NCBI GenBank assembly: GCA_900109435.1
Contig: FNZT01000009.1
Span: 150,869-214,868, forward strand
DNA length: 64,000 bases
Direction of reading: 5' to 3'
Source: Ruminococcus sp. YRD2003
GTDB taxonomy: Bacteria > Bacillota > Clostridia > Oscillospirales > Ruminococcaceae
The position numbers were made by a program, and so were the translations under genes. Each line of letters starts with the position of its first letter. Position 1 is the first letter of the stretch. The notes below the pieces were generated by a model. That model worked only from the letters and a program-made list of their open reading frames with translations, was not told where the DNA came from and ran no database searches. Below, in pieces: positions 24,382 through 34,274 of the stretch.

Positions 24382-27138
24382 ATGAGAAAACAGCTTATAG
24401 GCAAAGCAGTTTCCGCATTTATGACAGGTGTTATCGCGGTGGGAAGCACTGCTCCCGCGATACTGTCGCCGTATTCCGCTTTTGCGGGGCAGCAGCTCGG
24501 TCAGACCGACTTCGACGAGGGAGTTGGTCTGCCGTGGCATATCTGCGAGTCGGCTCCCGGAGAGATGGACTTTGAGATAGACAACGGAGTCTACAAGATA
24601 ACGATAGTCAATCCCGGCGGAGCTTCGCAGGGCGGCGAGGACAGGTGGGACTGCCAGTTCCGCCACCGCGGACTCAAGATAGTCTCTGGGCATCAGTATA
24701 AGGTCAGCTACGAGATAACGGCGTCAAACAGCGGAAAATTTTACACCAAGATAGGCAACCTCGACGGCGACGTGGAGATATGGCATAATATGTCCACGGG
24801 CGACGGCGACTTCAACAATACGTGGGACCCGATACAGATAAACGCCAACGAGACGAAGAAGGTCGAGGTCACATTCACTCCCTCGCAGTCTATGGAGGTC
24901 GCGGAGTGGGCGTTCCACCTCGGCGGCGACGGACAGTACACCCCCGGCGGGTGCTTCCCCGCGGGAACTGTCATCACCTTTGATAATATGTCGCTCATCG
25001 ACCTCAGCAGCGACGAGAACGACTATGTTCATCCCGAAGAGGAGCAGAGGCATTTCGTACTCACGAATCAGGTCGGCTATTTCGTTGGAAGAGCGAAGCG
25101 TGCCACCTTTGTCAGTGAGGACACCAAAAGCAATTTCACCTTCGACGTCATAGACGAGAACGGCGAATCCGTTTATTCGGGCAAGGCTCAGAAATTCGGC
25201 TATGACAAGGACTCTGACGACAATGTGTATATCCTCGATTTCAGCGATCTCGACGACGAGGGAACTTATCACATCGAGACCTCGGACGGCAATGTCAGCC
25301 GTGAATTCGCAATAGGCGGGAGCTCGGTATATTCGAGTATGCTCTATGACTCGCTCAACTACTTCTATCAGAACAGAAGCGGAATAGATATCGAGGCTTC
25401 TCTCATCACATCGGGAGACGCGAACGCTCTCGCGCGCAAGGCGGGTCACCCCAAGGATATGGCTGAGATAGAGCACACATGGGGCTACAGCGGTTCGAGC
25501 GGCAGTATCGACGTGACAGGAGGCTGGTACGACGCGGGCGACCACGGCAAATACGTCGTAAACGGCGGCTTCTCGCTGTGGATGATGCAGAATCAGTACG
25601 AGACGGCTGTGAAGTACGGCTTTGAGGACAAGTACGCCGACGGCACCATGAATATCCCCGAGAACACCAACAGCTACCCCGACCTCCTCGACGAGGCGCG
25701 CTGGGAGATGGACTGGATGTTCAGCATGATAGTCGACAGCGGCGAGTACAAGGATATGGTCTACCACAAGGCTCACGACGAGAAGTGGACTGCACTGGGC
25801 ATAGCTCCCGCAGACGACGATATGAAGCGTATCGTAAAGCCTCCGACGACGGCGGCGACCCTCAATTTTGCGGCGTGTGCGGCACAGTCGGCTCGCCTCT
25901 GGAAGGGCATTGACGACAGCTTCTCGCAGAAGTGTCTCGACGCGGCAGAGAAGTGCTATGAGGCGGCAAAGAAGCACCCTTCGATGTATGCTCCGCTCGA
26001 TGAGTCGGTCGGCGGCGGCGCATATGGAGACGACGATGTCACCGACGAATTCTATTGGGCTGCGACGGAGCTCTTCATCACAACAGGCAATGAGGACTAT
26101 TACGACGATATACAGGAGAGCAAGTTCTTCCTCGATGTGCCTACCTCCCTCGGAGGCGGCGAAAGCGTTGATACTATCGGCAGTATGGACTGGGGCAACA
26201 CAGCAGCCTGCGGAACACTCAGTGCCGCACTCAATACTAAGTCATTCGATAAAGGCGACGCTGAGATAATCACGGACGCGGTCACGAGTGCCGCCGACTA
26301 CTACATAGACCTCGAGAATGAGCAGGGCTACGGCCTGCCATACGGTGCGAGCAAGCTCGCGTATAATGACTCAGACGAGGGCTACGTATGGGGAAGCAAC
26401 TCCTTTGTTACCGATAATTCCATAGTTATGGCGTTTGCTTATCTGCTCACGGACGATGACAAGTATATGGACGGCGTCATCGGCGGTATGGACTACATAC
26501 TCGGACGCAACCCTATGGATTACTCATACGTTACGGGCTACGGTTCACACACCACCGAGTACCCCCACCACCGCTACTGGTCCAAACTCATCGACGATGC
26601 TTTCCCGAAGGCTCCCTGCGGAGTAATGGCAGGCGGTCCCAATTCGGGTATGCAGGACCCGTGGGTACAGGGCAGCGGCTGGAAAAAGGGGCAGATAGCT
26701 CCGCAGAAGTGCTACCTCGACCACATCGAGGCGTGGTGCGTGAATGAGTGTACTATCAACTGGAACGCCTCGCTCGCGTGGGTAACGGGTTTCCTCGCGG
26801 AGGAGAACGGCGGTATAGTGGTAGGCGAGACGGGATGCTCTGCGGGAATTGTCAACGACACCGCCAAGGATGAGTCCGCCGCCAAGGTCACGACTTCCAA
26901 GACCGAAAAGAGCGGCAGGACGGTCACAACCGCAAAGGCAAAGGCTTCCAAGGCTGACGATGACTCCGAGAAAGGCTCGTCAGGTGTGTGGATAGCTATC
27001 GCGGTGATCGTGGCTGTTGTTATGTTTGCGGGAGTTGTCATCGCTATAGCGCTGATGATATTCATATATAAAATGGTGAAGCTCAGATCCGAAAACGGCG
27101 GCAAGCTGCCAAAATCCGACGAAAAGAAAAAAGATTAA
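24382..27138 (+). CDS. Membrane-anchored GH9 cellulase with carbohydrate-binding and Ig-like modules
   Basis: 918 residues. Signal peptide ~1-35 (ending SAFAGQ). A CBM4-like beta-sandwich at ~36-215 (TDFDEGVGLPWHICESAPGE; WAFHLGG). An Ig-like CelD_N module at ~225-310 (LTNQVGYFVGRAKRATFV). The GH9 barrel at ~320-815 shows the catalytic Asp region GGWYDAGDHGKYVV (~380), the His motif near TTEYPHHRYW and the acid Glu in NECTINWNASLAWV (~787). A Thr/Lys-rich linker is followed by one transmembrane helix (~867-895) and a short basic tail, so the enzyme is held in the cell membrane with the catalytic part outside; no dockerin is present. GH9 enzymes cleave cellulose or related beta-glucans. AGGAGG at 24367-24372 favours ATG 24382 over 24361. 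Confidence 0.93.
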   Translation: MRKQLIGKAVSAFMTGVIAVGSTAPAILSPYSAFAGQQLGQTDFDEGVGLPWHICESAPGEMDFEIDNGVYKITIVNPGGASQGGEDRWDCQFRHRGLKIVSGHQYKVSYEITASNSGKFYTKIGNLDGDVEIWHNMSTGDGDFNNTWDPIQINANETKKVEVTFTPSQSMEVAEWAFHLGGDGQYTPGGCFPAGTVITFDNMSLIDLSSDENDYVHPEEEQRHFVLTNQVGYFVGRAKRATFVSEDTKSNFTFDVIDENGESVYSGKAQKFGYDKDSDDNVYILDFSDLDDEGTYHIETSDGNVSREFAIGGSSVYSSMLYDSLNYFYQNRSGIDIEASLITSGDANALARKAGHPKDMAEIEHTWGYSGSSGSIDVTGGWYDAGDHGKYVVNGGFSLWMMQNQYETAVKYGFEDKYADGTMNIPENTNSYPDLLDEARWEMDWMFSMIVDSGEYKDMVYHKAHDEKWTALGIAPADDDMKRIVKPPTTAATLNFAACAAQSARLWKGIDDSFSQKCLDAAEKCYEAAKKHPSMYAPLDESVGGGAYGDDDVTDEFYWAATELFITTGNEDYYDDIQESKFFLDVPTSLGGGESVDTIGSMDWGNTAACGTLSAALNTKSFDKGDAEIITDAVTSAADYYIDLENEQGYGLPYGASKLAYNDSDEGYVWGSNSFVTDNSIVMAFAYLLTDDDKYMDGVIGGMDYILGRNPMDYSYVTGYGSHTTEYPHHRYWSKLIDDAFPKAPCGVMAGGPNSGMQDPWVQGSGWKKGQIAPQKCYLDHIEAWCVNECTINWNASLAWVTGFLAEENGGIVVGETGCSAGIVNDTAKDESAAKVTTSKTEKSGRTVTTAKAKASKADDDSEKGSSGVWIAIAVIVAVVMFAGVVIAIALMIFIYKMVKLRSENGGKLPKSDEKKKD

Positions 27139-27170
27139 GAAGTTCTTTCCTTAGCGAGACGGTGACAAAA

Positions 27171-27200
27171 AAAGGCGTGATAGATTTCTATCACGCCTTT
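27171..27200. terminator. Bidirectional terminator between GH9 and GH95 genes
   Basis: A 13-base stem (27171-27183 with 27188-27200), 4-base loop, A-run on the left and T-rich right flank; ends both convergent transcripts. Confidence 0.9.
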
Positions 27201-27205
27201 GCTTT

Positions 27206-30200
27206 TTACAGCTTTTTGCTGCTGCCGAGCAGGTACTTCTGCAAGAGCACCATGTCGTTTATTGCAATTTTTTCGTCGGGGTCAATGTCAGCGTTTGACT
27301 TCGCAAGCCCTGTGAGTTCTTTCTTGCCTGTCAGTGCCTGACGTCCGAGTATAAGGTCGAAGGTGTCGACAACTCTGTCACCGTCAATATCGCCCTTGAT
27401 ACCGTAGAAGCTGAAATCCGCCACGTTGAAGAGGAAGTCCTCAGTGCCCGTGAATACAAGGTAAACGTCGTTTACGCCCTTGACCTGTTTGGTCTTGCAC
27501 TCGAATTCCTTGAACTCCGTCCAGCCATCAGTTCCCGTGATATCACACGTTCCGAGCAGCGTGCCGTCAACTCCGCCCACTCGTATCTCTATCGTTCCGC
27601 CTGCGGATTCGCTCGCAGCGCTCACCTTGAAGCCCTGTGCGCCGCTCTCGAAATCCATGTTCCTGTAGACAACGTATGAGCCGTCGGTGATGTAGCCGAG
27701 GTCGGTGTCGTCGTGGTCTTTGCGGACTGTTCCGTGTTTGGAACGGTAGCTGCAAGCTGCGGTCTTATCGTAAGCCGAAACAGGTACGGGAGGCGTACTG
27801 CTTCCGCCGTAGAGCTCCAGCTCGTATACTCTCGCTCCGCCGTCGTTGCTCTGCGTAGAGGTCAGCAGCGTGAGTTTTACGTATCTTGCGGAGACATCTT
27901 TCAGGCTTGAACCCGCGACAGTCTTTGTGTTGCCGCAGACAGTGTCTATCTCGGACCAGCTTGTGCCGTCGGTGCTGCCCTCGAGTTTGAAATCGCGTGC
28001 GTTGTACTTGATATCTTCCTTCACGCCCGCGAACTTGATAACGTAGCGGCTGATGTCAACTTCTTCGCCGAGGTCGACCTGTATCCACTCTCCGCTGAGA
28101 CCGTCCATATGACACCATTTTGTGCCGTCCTTGCCGTCCACAGCGAGAGCTGCTTCCTCGCCGCTTTCATTTCCTGAAGACGTTACCTTCTTGCCGAGCG
28201 CAAGATTCTGCATCTCGTCCGCCCCCTCTATCATCAGTGAGCCGTCGAGGGTATACTCCTGACCAGCCTCGGTGTCGAAGCTGACAGTAGCTCCTGCGTA
28301 TCTGACTGTGCAGACGCCGCCCGAGCCCGAGAGGATAACTGCCTTGTCGAGCGAGCCGTCAGACCAGCTCATCTCTTTTATCGTGAAGTTGCCGCGCGCG
28401 CGGAGACCGTTCGCGTGACCTGTGTTCCACTTCTGAGGAAGTGCGGGGAGGAGCGATATCACGTCGTTGTGGCTCTGTAGGAGCATCTCTGTAACGCCCG
28501 ATGTAAAGCCGAAGTTGCCGTCTATCTGGAAGGGCGGATGAGCGTCCCACAGGTTGTCGTAGAGGCGTCCGTTGCTTCCGACAGGCGAGCAGAGGAGCTT
28601 CACGAGTTTGTAGGCGTGCTCGCCGTCCTCGAGGCGTGCCCAGCAGTTGAGCTTCCAGCCCTCAGACCAGCCCGTACCGCTGTCGCCGCGTCCGTTGAGT
28701 GAAGTTGCCGCGCCCTTTGCAGTGGTCGGGTTGTCGGTGGGAGTTATCTCATATCCCGGGAAGAGCGCGTACATATGCGAGATATGCCTGTGGGTCTCCT
28801 TGGGGTTGTCCCAGTCGTGAGCCCACTCCTCTATCTGTCCCCATTTGCCTATCATCTCGGGGCGTATCAGTGTAAGCTTGGCGTTGAGGTCATCGCGGAG
28901 ATTCTCGTCTCTGCCGAGTATCTCGGAGGCTTCGGTCACGCCCTTGAACAGCTCGCGGGTGATGCCGTTGTCCATCGTTACGCCGTAGTCGCAGAATGCC
29001 TCGTTCTGGCCGCTGTAGGGCGGGAGATTCAGCTCGGGAGAGGTACTCGGGTTGATTACCGAGTATTCCTGCCCGTCTATCTTGACAGTCTGCATGAGCC
29101 GGTTGAGGAATTGCGCACTGCCCTTTATCGTGGGGTATACCTTTTCGAGGTAGCTGTCGTTCTGATTGAAGCGGTATGCGTCGTAGAGCATATTCGATAC
29201 CCACGCTCCGCCGACGGGCCACTGTCCCCACGCACCGTCTATCGGAGCTGTCCTGTTCCAGAGGTCGGTGTTGTGGTGGAGCACCCAGCCGTCGGATATG
29301 CCGTAGTGAACACGTGCGGTCTGGTTGCCGTTCTCCTGCATAGATATCGCCTTATCCACGAATGGCATGAAGCACTCTTCGAGGTTTGTCGTCATCGCAG
29401 GCCAGTAGTTCATCTCGTAGTTGATGTTTGTGGTAGCCTTGCTGCCCCACGCGGGCGAGGAGTATTTGTTCCATATGCCCTGCAGGTTCATAGGCTGAGC
29501 GTCGCGTGACGCGCTTATCATGAGGTAGCGTCCGTACTGATAGAGGACCTTTACCATTTTGGGGTCGTCGCTCCTGCCGAATTCGCTGATACGTGTCGGT
29601 ATGGTCTTGGAGTTGGCAGCCGCGCTGTCTCCGCCGAGGTCGACGTCCACGCGCTTGAAAAGCTCCTGATAGTCAGCCTTGTGAGCGGCGTAGAGCTGGT
29701 CGTAGGTTTTCTTCTCAGCCGCTGCCATATCAGCCTTTGCGTCGCCCTTTTCGTCTCCGTTGCAGGTCTTGTAGTCGACAAAGTTTGTGCGCACGGTCGT
29801 GAGTATCATTACCGAATCAGCGCCCGATACGTTAAGCGAGCCGTTGCCCGCGCTGACTTTGCCGCTCTCGGGGATGACCTTGGTGCGCGAGGAGAAATAG
29901 ACCGCACCCTTTACCCAGTTGTCGTCGCTGCCGTGACCGTTGGCAACGAGCGTATCGCCACCTTCTACGGAAGCTCCGCCGTTAAGCACGTTCTCATAGC
30001 CGAGGCTCAGCGATACCGAGCCCGACTTGTCGGCGGTTATGCGTGTCACCATAACTTGGTCGGGGTGGCTGACGAAGGTCTCGCGCAGGTATTTTACGCC
30101 GTTGCAGGTGTACTCCGTTCGCGCAACGGCGTCGTTCATATCGAGTACGCGCTGATAGTCAGTGACGTTCTTGTGTCCGAAGCTGAGTTTCAAGCCGCCG

Positions 30201-30649
30201 ACCATCTGGTACTTCGCCTCGCCGCCGCCAATCATCTTGCTGCTGATGAGGTCGTTAGCCTCCTTGTATTTTCCGCTTTTCAGCAGGTCCTGAGCCTGCT
30301 TGAGATAGGAGGCAGCTCCATCTTTGTTGTTGTTGCTCGGCCCCGAGCTCCATACTGTACACTCGTTGAGGTCGATGAGTTCGTCGGGATAGTTTCCGTA
30401 GACCATTCCGCCGATGCGTCCGTTGCCGACGGGTAGAGCCTTGTAGAACGACTCGTCATTGTTCCATGCATTGTTGGTGTTGACATTGCCCGCCATGGTA
30501 GTGTAGCGCATGACCATGTCGTCGTCATATCCGTACTCAGCGGCATTTGCTGCTGCGGGCACCGTGCTCACCCCGGGAATCCCCGAGGCGAGCGGCAGTA
30601 CCATGCACGCAGACAGGCACACCGAGAGCATTTTCTTTGTAATTTTCAT
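27206..30649 (-). CDS. GH95 alpha-L-fucosidase/galactosidase with CBMs and dockerin
   Basis: 1147 residues. Signal peptide ~1-36 (ANAAEYG). GH95 region ~45-790 with ALPVGNGRIGGMVYG at the start, TNINYEMNYWPAMTTNL (the Asn pair of the active site), GWKLNCWARLEDGEHAY and FQIDGNFGFTSGVTEMLLQS. An F5/8-type C (CBM32-like) domain at ~812-950, a CBM6-like beta-sandwich at ~955-1080 and a dockerin at ~1083-1140 (DIDGDRVVDTFDLIL and DIDPDEKIAINDMVL). GH95 enzymes remove terminal alpha-1,2-fucose or alpha-galactose from xyloglucan or host glycans; the linkage cannot be settled here. It lies 47 bases after the GH97 gene with no promoter between, so the two form an operon. Confidence 0.92.
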   Translation of the reverse strand: MKITKKMLSVCLSACMVLPLASGIPGVSTVPAAANAAEYGYDDDMVMRYTTMAGNVNTNNAWNNDESFYKALPVGNGRIGGMVYGNYPDELIDLNECTVWSSGPSNNNKDGAASYLKQAQDLLKSGKYKEANDLISSKMIGGGEAKYQMVGGLKLSFGHKNVTDYQRVLDMNDAVARTEYTCNGVKYLRETFVSHPDQVMVTRITADKSGSVSLSLGYENVLNGGASVEGGDTLVANGHGSDDNWVKGAVYFSSRTKVIPESGKVSAGNGSLNVSGADSVMILTTVRTNFVDYKTCNGDEKGDAKADMAAAEKKTYDQLYAAHKADYQELFKRVDVDLGGDSAAANSKTIPTRISEFGRSDDPKMVKVLYQYGRYLMISASRDAQPMNLQGIWNKYSSPAWGSKATTNINYEMNYWPAMTTNLEECFMPFVDKAISMQENGNQTARVHYGISDGWVLHHNTDLWNRTAPIDGAWGQWPVGGAWVSNMLYDAYRFNQNDSYLEKVYPTIKGSAQFLNRLMQTVKIDGQEYSVINPSTSPELNLPPYSGQNEAFCDYGVTMDNGITRELFKGVTEASEILGRDENLRDDLNAKLTLIRPEMIGKWGQIEEWAHDWDNPKETHRHISHMYALFPGYEITPTDNPTTAKGAATSLNGRGDSGTGWSEGWKLNCWARLEDGEHAYKLVKLLCSPVGSNGRLYDNLWDAHPPFQIDGNFGFTSGVTEMLLQSHNDVISLLPALPQKWNTGHANGLRARGNFTIKEMSWSDGSLDKAVILSGSGGVCTVRYAGATVSFDTEAGQEYTLDGSLMIEGADEMQNLALGKKVTSSGNESGEEAALAVDGKDGTKWCHMDGLSGEWIQVDLGEEVDISRYVIKFAGVKEDIKYNARDFKLEGSTDGTSWSEIDTVCGNTKTVAGSSLKDVSARYVKLTLLTSTQSNDGGARVYELELYGGSSTPPVPVSAYDKTAACSYRSKHGTVRKDHDDTDLGYITDGSYVVYRNMDFESGAQGFKVSAASESAGGTIEIRVGGVDGTLLGTCDITGTDGWTEFKEFECKTKQVKGVNDVYLVFTGTEDFLFNVADFSFYGIKGDIDGDRVVDTFDLILGRQALTGKKELTGLAKSNADIDPDEKIAINDMVLLQKYLLGSSKKL

Positions 30650-30696
30650 CTTCGTTTATACCCCTTCTGAAAGTAAAAATTCCCTTTTATTCACGT

Positions 30697-33600
30697 TTAA
30701 GCCGTGAGTATCTTTCTGAGACGTATCAGGTCGAAGGTATCGACTCTGCCGTCCTTGTCGAGGTCGGCTGCCTCGAACTGCTGCTTGGAGAACTTCTCAG
30801 CCTTGAGCAGGTATCTCTCCATGCATACGAGGTCTGCCGCAGACACTTTGCCGTCGAGATTTACGTCGCCCTCGGGCTTGCCGAGCGGTATCGCAAGCGC
30901 AATACGGTCGACCGAGGGAGCGTTGCCTTCGTTGTTGTAGAGCTTTATGGTGTTGTCGCCCGCCTTGAGTTTGACTGTGGTAGTTATCGCGCGTATGCCC
31001 GACCAGTCACCCTGATTTGCGAACAGGTCATTCAGCTTGACTGCGAACTGTCCGTTGACGTCCACCTTCAGGCTTCTTCTCTCGCCTGAGATGTAGTAGA
31101 TACGCAGCGGGTACTCGCCGTCCTTGTCAGCTCTGATGTTTGTGAAGGTCACGCTGCCGCCGCCGCTGCCGCCTACATAGCCGACATATGCGCTGCCCGA
31201 GCTGTACTTTGCGTCCTTGCCTGTTGTGAGCTTAGCTCCGCCGCCCATCTGAGCGCTCTCTGCCTCGTAGAACTTGTAGTTCGAGTAAGGCGTTGTGAGA
31301 TTCATCTCATGCTGAGTAAGCTTTATTACGCAGCCGCCGTTTGCGAGGAGCTTCTGCGTGATAGTGTCCTTGGAGGTTAGCCCTTCGAGCTTCTTTATCT
31401 CGAGAGCACTGCCGTTGGCGTTATCGCCGAAGATGTAGGCGGTGTACTCGCCGTCGCCAACGAGCTCCGAGAGCTTAATATTAACAGTGCGTGCAGAGAG
31501 CGTTGAAGCTCCGATGAACCATTCGTCGCCGCTTCTTCTTGCGGTCACGTTGAACTGCATTGGATAGCCGTCGAGCACCTTCATGTCGTCCCATGCTACG
31601 GGCACGTCATTGAGCAGCGGAAGTGCGGGGTTGCCCTCGTAGGTGTATACGGAGTGGGCGAAGTGCTGAATGCCCGATTCAATGGTGACAACGTCCGCAA
31701 GTGCGAAGCCTGCTGTTGCCTTTATCCCGTATATCGGGATGCCCGTGGGAGTGAAGTCAGCTGAGCCGACTACGTTTCTCGTGAATGTATAGGATACTCG
31801 GTTTGCGAGCGCGGGGGACTCGAACCACTTGTAGTACTCAGTGCCGTTGACAGCCTCGAAGGAGACTATATTCGGGAATGTACGGCTCTCACCGCGGGGG
31901 ATGGTACAGCCGTGGAAGAGCACCATGAGGTGATTTTTTGCTGCTATTGTCGCACAGAGATACATCTGCTTCATTGTTTCCTGAGTGTCGCTCTCGTAGT
32001 AGTCGACCTTGACGCCCTGTACTCCGAGACCGCGGATACGCTCGAACTCGCGGACAATAGTCGCCTCGTCAAGCAGCGAGTAGTACGGATAGGCAGGATT
32101 GCCCTTGCTGTCCTTGTAGCCGCTGTGGCCCTTGTTGTTTACGCCGTACCAGAGGTATATGCCGATCCCTCTCTCAGCTGCGTATTCGCAAAGCTCCTTG
32201 ACCTTTGCTTCACTGTCGTCCCAGAGAGCCCAGCCGAAGTCGAGGCAGACGAAGTCCCAGCCGTTATCGGCTGCGAAGTCGATGTAGTCCTTCTGAGTAT
32301 GGTACATAACGGGCGAGTCACCGCCGCTGCTCCACCATGACCATGCGGTCTTGCCTGGGCGTATCCAGCTTGTGTCCTCTATCTCCGAGGGCGGATTGAG
32401 GTTGAGGATAAGGTCGCTCGAGGACATCTCATCGAGAGTGTCACCGATGACAACGGCTCTCCACGGCGTATGGAACGCTTTGCTCATTGATATGCCGCTG
32501 ACCTTGACGCCGCCCTTGAAGCGGAGGCTGTGGTAGTTGCCGAGGAACTGCACTGCGCCTGCACAGTACGGGTCGGGTTCGTTGAATACGCTCGCCTCGG
32601 AAACTGTTACCCAAGTGCTGTCGTTGGCGAGTACGCCCGTATACGGGAGCGAATATGTCGCGTTGGTCTCATTCGCTCTGTCTTTGGGAAGCTCGACCAT
32701 ATCCCACTCATATGTGGCGTTAGGCCAGTTGCCCCAGAACTTAGAGCCTCCGGGGAAGATGACCTCAGTCGCTTCCTCCTTTATGGAGCCGCCCTTGTTA
32801 AGCGCATACCTCAGACCGATACCGTCATCGTATGTGCGGAGGTAGACGGTGAGTATCGAATTGCCCTTCACAAGCGGGAACGAGAGCTCATTATAGCGGT
32901 CGCGGATAGTGGTGTGCTTGCCGTAGGGCATTGTGTATATCTCATCGTGCGGAGTTATCGTTGCATCGGGAGCTGTCTTGCCAAAGCCGCTCGACAGGTC
33001 CTCATTGCTGAGGACGATACCCATTTTCGAGGGCGAGATGACCGTCTCACCGCTCTCCTTGCTTACGGAGTAGTAATAGCTTCCGTTATTGTCATACCAA
33101 ATCTTGGTGACGAGCCTGCCCGTGGGGGAGGTGGTCGTCATTGCGGGTATGCTCGTAACGGTCGCGCCTGTGCGGGACTTGCCCTCCTCCTCGGTTATCT
33201 CTGTCTCCACTTTTGTGACGGTATCGCCGTCGAAGCTGTATGAGTAGAGCGGGAGAGTATCGGAGTTCGGTCCGACAGCCGAATCGTAGAACTGTACGTC
33301 GTCTACCGACATACTGATGTCGTTGTCGGAGTAGAGCGAGTGACCTATCGAATTGTAGATGTACTTGTCGAGTATCTTTTCGGAGAAGAGGCTGTTCATC
33401 GTATCGGTGATAGTGTCAGCCTCGTAGCCGACCTTGTCGCCGTCAATATAGTAGGTCGCAGCCTCGGGTGTACATACAAGCATGAGCTCGTGCCACTTGC
33501 CGCTGTCGGGTTTGGCGCTTAGGTCGAATATCGCACGGTGCTTATCGTCGTTCAGCGTGGAATCGCCTGTGCCTGCGAATACGCTCGCGCGGAAAGCGGT

Positions 33601-34020
33601 CTTATCCTTGACGTCGACGGAAATATCGGGCGACGAGTACGAGGGCGCATTTCCCGTACCGAAGGGTACAGTCGCGAACTGGAACAGACGCGAGTAGTTC
33701 GCGGCATCGGAGTTCAGCTTGTACTTCATCGAGAAGGTGAAGCCGTTGTCGCAGCCGCTCTTGAAGAGTTCGGGGAGCTCCAGCCAGCCCGCTCCGAATG
33801 AGCCTCCCTTCAGCGAAAGGACGTCCGAGCCGAGCTCGCTGTCCTTGCTGATCGCAGCACCCCCGCGGAGATAAGCCTGCGAGTCTGACTTTCCGATGCT
33901 CCTGACCGCAGTTTCTGTCCGTACCGCAGCCATACTGTTCGGCAGTGCGGGGAATGTGCCTGCGCCGAGGACCAGAGCTGCCGCTGCCGCTGTCACAGCC
34001 CTTGTCAATTTGTGTTTCAT
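30697..34020 (-). CDS. GH97 alpha-glycosidase with LamG-like module, CBM and dockerin
   Basis: 1107 residues from ATG 34020 (behind AGAAGGTAATC). Signal peptide ~1-32. A concanavalin/LamG-like module at ~40-250 (WLELPELFKSGCDNGFTFSM, then SIGHSLYSDNDISMSVDDV). The GH97 part at ~270-915 has AWSWWSSGGDSPVMYHTQ, FVCLDFGW and GVKVDYYESDTQ (~668-680); the Asp here fits the nucleophile of the retaining GH97 subgroup, which would suggest alpha-galactosidase, but this is inference. A CBM35/6-like module at ~915-1040 (FYEAESAQMGGGAKL) and a dockerin at ~1047-1105 (DVNLDGKVSAADLVCM, DLDKDGRVDTFDLIRL) follow. First gene of an operon with GH95. Confidence 0.9.
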   Translation of the reverse strand: MKHKLTRAVTAAAAALVLGAGTFPALPNSMAAVRTETAVRSIGKSDSQAYLRGGAAISKDSELGSDVLSLKGGSFGAGWLELPELFKSGCDNGFTFSMKYKLNSDAANYSRLFQFATVPFGTGNAPSYSSPDISVDVKDKTAFRASVFAGTGDSTLNDDKHRAIFDLSAKPDSGKWHELMLVCTPEAATYYIDGDKVGYEADTITDTMNSLFSEKILDKYIYNSIGHSLYSDNDISMSVDDVQFYDSAVGPNSDTLPLYSYSFDGDTVTKVETEITEEEGKSRTGATVTSIPAMTTTSPTGRLVTKIWYDNNGSYYYSVSKESGETVISPSKMGIVLSNEDLSSGFGKTAPDATITPHDEIYTMPYGKHTTIRDRYNELSFPLVKGNSILTVYLRTYDDGIGLRYALNKGGSIKEEATEVIFPGGSKFWGNWPNATYEWDMVELPKDRANETNATYSLPYTGVLANDSTWVTVSEASVFNEPDPYCAGAVQFLGNYHSLRFKGGVKVSGISMSKAFHTPWRAVVIGDTLDEMSSSDLILNLNPPSEIEDTSWIRPGKTAWSWWSSGGDSPVMYHTQKDYIDFAADNGWDFVCLDFGWALWDDSEAKVKELCEYAAERGIGIYLWYGVNNKGHSGYKDSKGNPAYPYYSLLDEATIVREFERIRGLGVQGVKVDYYESDTQETMKQMYLCATIAAKNHLMVLFHGCTIPRGESRTFPNIVSFEAVNGTEYYKWFESPALANRVSYTFTRNVVGSADFTPTGIPIYGIKATAGFALADVVTIESGIQHFAHSVYTYEGNPALPLLNDVPVAWDDMKVLDGYPMQFNVTARRSGDEWFIGASTLSARTVNIKLSELVGDGEYTAYIFGDNANGSALEIKKLEGLTSKDTITQKLLANGGCVIKLTQHEMNLTTPYSNYKFYEAESAQMGGGAKLTTGKDAKYSSGSAYVGYVGGSGGGSVTFTNIRADKDGEYPLRIYYISGERRSLKVDVNGQFAVKLNDLFANQGDWSGIRAITTTVKLKAGDNTIKLYNNEGNAPSVDRIALAIPLGKPEGDVNLDGKVSAADLVCMERYLLKAEKFSKQQFEAADLDKDGRVDTFDLIRLRKILTA

Positions 34021-34244
34021 TCTGATTACCTTCTTTCCTGCCCGTGAGCGGACAATTATTTCCTTTTTCACAAACACGTCGGAGCGGCGTGTCTATAACA
34101 TACCACCATAACTATAACATAATGTACGGACAAAAGGCAACCCATTTTTTTAAGAAATGGTGTAAATCTTGAATATTTTACTACAAAGTAATATAAGTAA
34201 ACTATTCGTTCTGCACAACAAGGTCACTGCGAGTGGACAAAAAA

Positions 34245-34266
34245 AGCTCAGGTCTTACCCTGAGCT
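34245..34266 (-). terminator. Terminator of the lrp-aminotransferase-ispE operon
   Basis: An 8-base stem (34245-34252 with 34259-34266) followed on the minus strand by seven T; lies just past ispE. Confidence 0.8.
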
Positions 34267-34274
34267 GAAGCTGT

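Noticed and set aside
24724-25977. 417-codon open frame on the minus strand
   Set aside because: Antisense to the well-supported GH9 gene; no ribosome binding site or protein-like motifs.
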